Shown: positions 13,529-14,456 of the stretch, in pieces
How the letters are laid out: each line of letters begins with the position of its first letter
Numbering within the stretch: position 1 is the stretch's first letter
Source: Duncaniella sp.
Lineage (GTDB): Bacteria; Bacteroidota; Bacteroidia; Bacteroidales; Muribaculaceae
Length of the DNA: 14,456 nucleotides
Direction of reading: 5' to 3'
Assembly: GCA_029052375.1 (NCBI GenBank)
Contig: JAIDJD010000299.1
Coordinates: 1 to 14,456, forward strand
Notes under the pieces: generated by a model
Told to the model about the DNA's origin: nothing
Database searches by the model: none
The model's input: the letters and a program-made list of their open reading frames with translations, nothing else
Translations under genes and position numbers: made by a program

Positions 13529-14428
13529 ATGACCAAAGAATCCTTACGCACTAAATTCCAGACCATGATGACATGGGAGGGAGGCCAGCGTCTCTTCAAC
13601 GCGGCCTACTCCATCGGCGCCGCTATCGTCATCTGGGGTGCCCTGTTCAAGATACTCCACCTCCCCGGCGGCAACACCCTCCTCTGCATAGGCATGGGCA
13701 CCGAGGTGCTCATGTTCATCCTCACGGCCTTCGACCGCCCGCCCAAGGAATACCATTGGGAGGACGTCTTCCCCGAGCTCGACGGCAAGGGCGAGAGCGC
13801 CTCAGCGCCCCTGATGCGCGGACACGCCCCCGCGGTCTCGGGCGCCGCAGCCGCCGACGCAGGACGTCCCGAGGCTATCCCCGGTCTCTCGGACGCGCAG
13901 ACCCAGAGCCTCACATCGTCGCTCGACCGTATGTCTGCCGCGGCCGAACAGCTGGCGCGCATGGCAGACCTCGCCGAGGCCACAGAGCGATATCTCTCGC
14001 AGATGTCGGCCATAGCAGACCAGATGCAGCGGCTCCACGCCACCACCGAGGCCCTCAACTCTGTCTCGGCCACCCTGCTCGACTCCTACAGGGCCATCAC
14101 CGAAAACTCCCAGCAGATCACCGAGAACTCCAACGGCTACATCACACAGATGGCCGACCTCAACCGCAACATCGGAGGCCTCAACACCATATACGAGATA
14201 CAGCTCAAGAGCGTGGCCACACAGCTCGACGCAATAGACCGCGTAAACCGCGGCATCAAGGATATCAGAGATATGTACGAGAAGTCTGCCTCCCACTCGG
14301 CCCGCTACTGCGAGGAGACCGAGAAGATGTCGCGCTCCATGCAGCAGCTCAACCAGGTCTACGAGAAGATGATAGGCGCCATGACCGTAGGTATGTACCG
14401 CCCCCCGGTGCCCGCCTCCGAGCCCTGA
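13529..14428 (+). CDS. gldL: T9SS inner-membrane motor protein GldL/PorL
   Basis: GldL (PorL) forms, with GldM, the proton-driven inner-membrane motor that powers type IX secretion and, in gliding species, motility. The 299-residue protein has two N-terminal membrane helices: ~22-40 (LFNAAYSIGAAIVIWGALF) and ~48-67. KILH follows the first helix (Lys41, His44), and Glu59 in GMGTEVLMFIL sits inside the second, aligning with the transmembrane glutamate of F. johnsoniae GldL as I recall it. The YHWEDVFPEL segment (75-84) is a family hallmark. An Ala/Pro-rich linker (~92-118) leads to a long coiled coil (~120-285) reminiscent of chemoreceptor helices. The start at 13529 is chosen because MTKESLRTKFQTMMTWEGGQ is the family N-terminus; upstream in-frame sequence overlaps gldK and is a shadow. 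gldM and gldN are expected just past the window end. Confidence 0.95.
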   Translation: MTKESLRTKFQTMMTWEGGQRLFNAAYSIGAAIVIWGALFKILHLPGGNTLLCIGMGTEVLMFILTAFDRPPKEYHWEDVFPELDGKGESASAPLMRGHAPAVSGAAAADAGRPEAIPGLSDAQTQSLTSSLDRMSAAAEQLARMADLAEATERYLSQMSAIADQMQRLHATTEALNSVSATLLDSYRAITENSQQITENSNGYITQMADLNRNIGGLNTIYEIQLKSVATQLDAIDRVNRGIKDIRDMYEKSASHSARYCEETEKMSRSMQQLNQVYEKMIGAMTVGMYRPPVPASEP

Positions 14429-14456
14429 CACCCCACCTCTCAGACCTCCCATACAC

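Noticed and set aside
1..14456. CRISPR arrays, tRNA or rRNA genes, insertion sequences, prophage or defence genes
   Set aside because: I found no spaced direct-repeat array, tRNA cloverleaf, transposase motif or other mobile-element signature anywhere in the window.

Overview
The window reads as chromosomal DNA from a G+C-rich member of the order Bacteroidales (phylum Bacteroidota). Four things support this: type IX secretion (T9SS) genes, which are confined to this phylum; two good matches to the Bacteroidota sigma factor promoter (TTTG or TTG, about 20 bases, then TAnnTTTG); starts without Shine-Dalgarno sites; and an anaerobic pyruvate:ferredoxin oxidoreductase. Codons end mostly in C or G. 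I cannot fix the family or genus from sequence alone.

Left part, minus strand (1-2422): the translation/transcription operon rimP-nusA-infB. It is transcribed leftward from a promoter near 2415-2422, and infB runs off the window edge. The last ~78 bases of infB show a coding-composition break that may be an assembly problem. Middle, minus strand (2511-8711): an outer-membrane patatin phospholipase with a C-terminal beta-barrel, then nifJ (pyruvate:ferredoxin oxidoreductase). nifJ has its own promoter, with palindromes overlapping it, and a strong intrinsic terminator. Next on the minus strand (8763-9977) is a DegT-family sugar aminotransferase with a clear promoter.

Right part, plus strand (10297-14428): a tightly packed T9SS operon, porT-porP-gldK-gldL, which is expected to continue into gldM and gldN beyond the window. 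PorT and PorP are outer-membrane proteins, GldK is a lipoprotein of the periplasmic ring, and GldL is the inner-membrane motor. The ~390-base region between the divergent aminotransferase gene and porT holds an AT-rich inverted repeat and two mutually exclusive hairpins, so it is the most likely regulatory hub here.

The genes are all of known families and I see no clearly new system. The most interesting lead is contextual: a sugar aminotransferase back-to-back with the T9SS operon. In Porphyromonas gingivalis an aminotransferase of this family (PorR) is needed to make the anionic lipopolysaccharide that anchors T9SS cargo.
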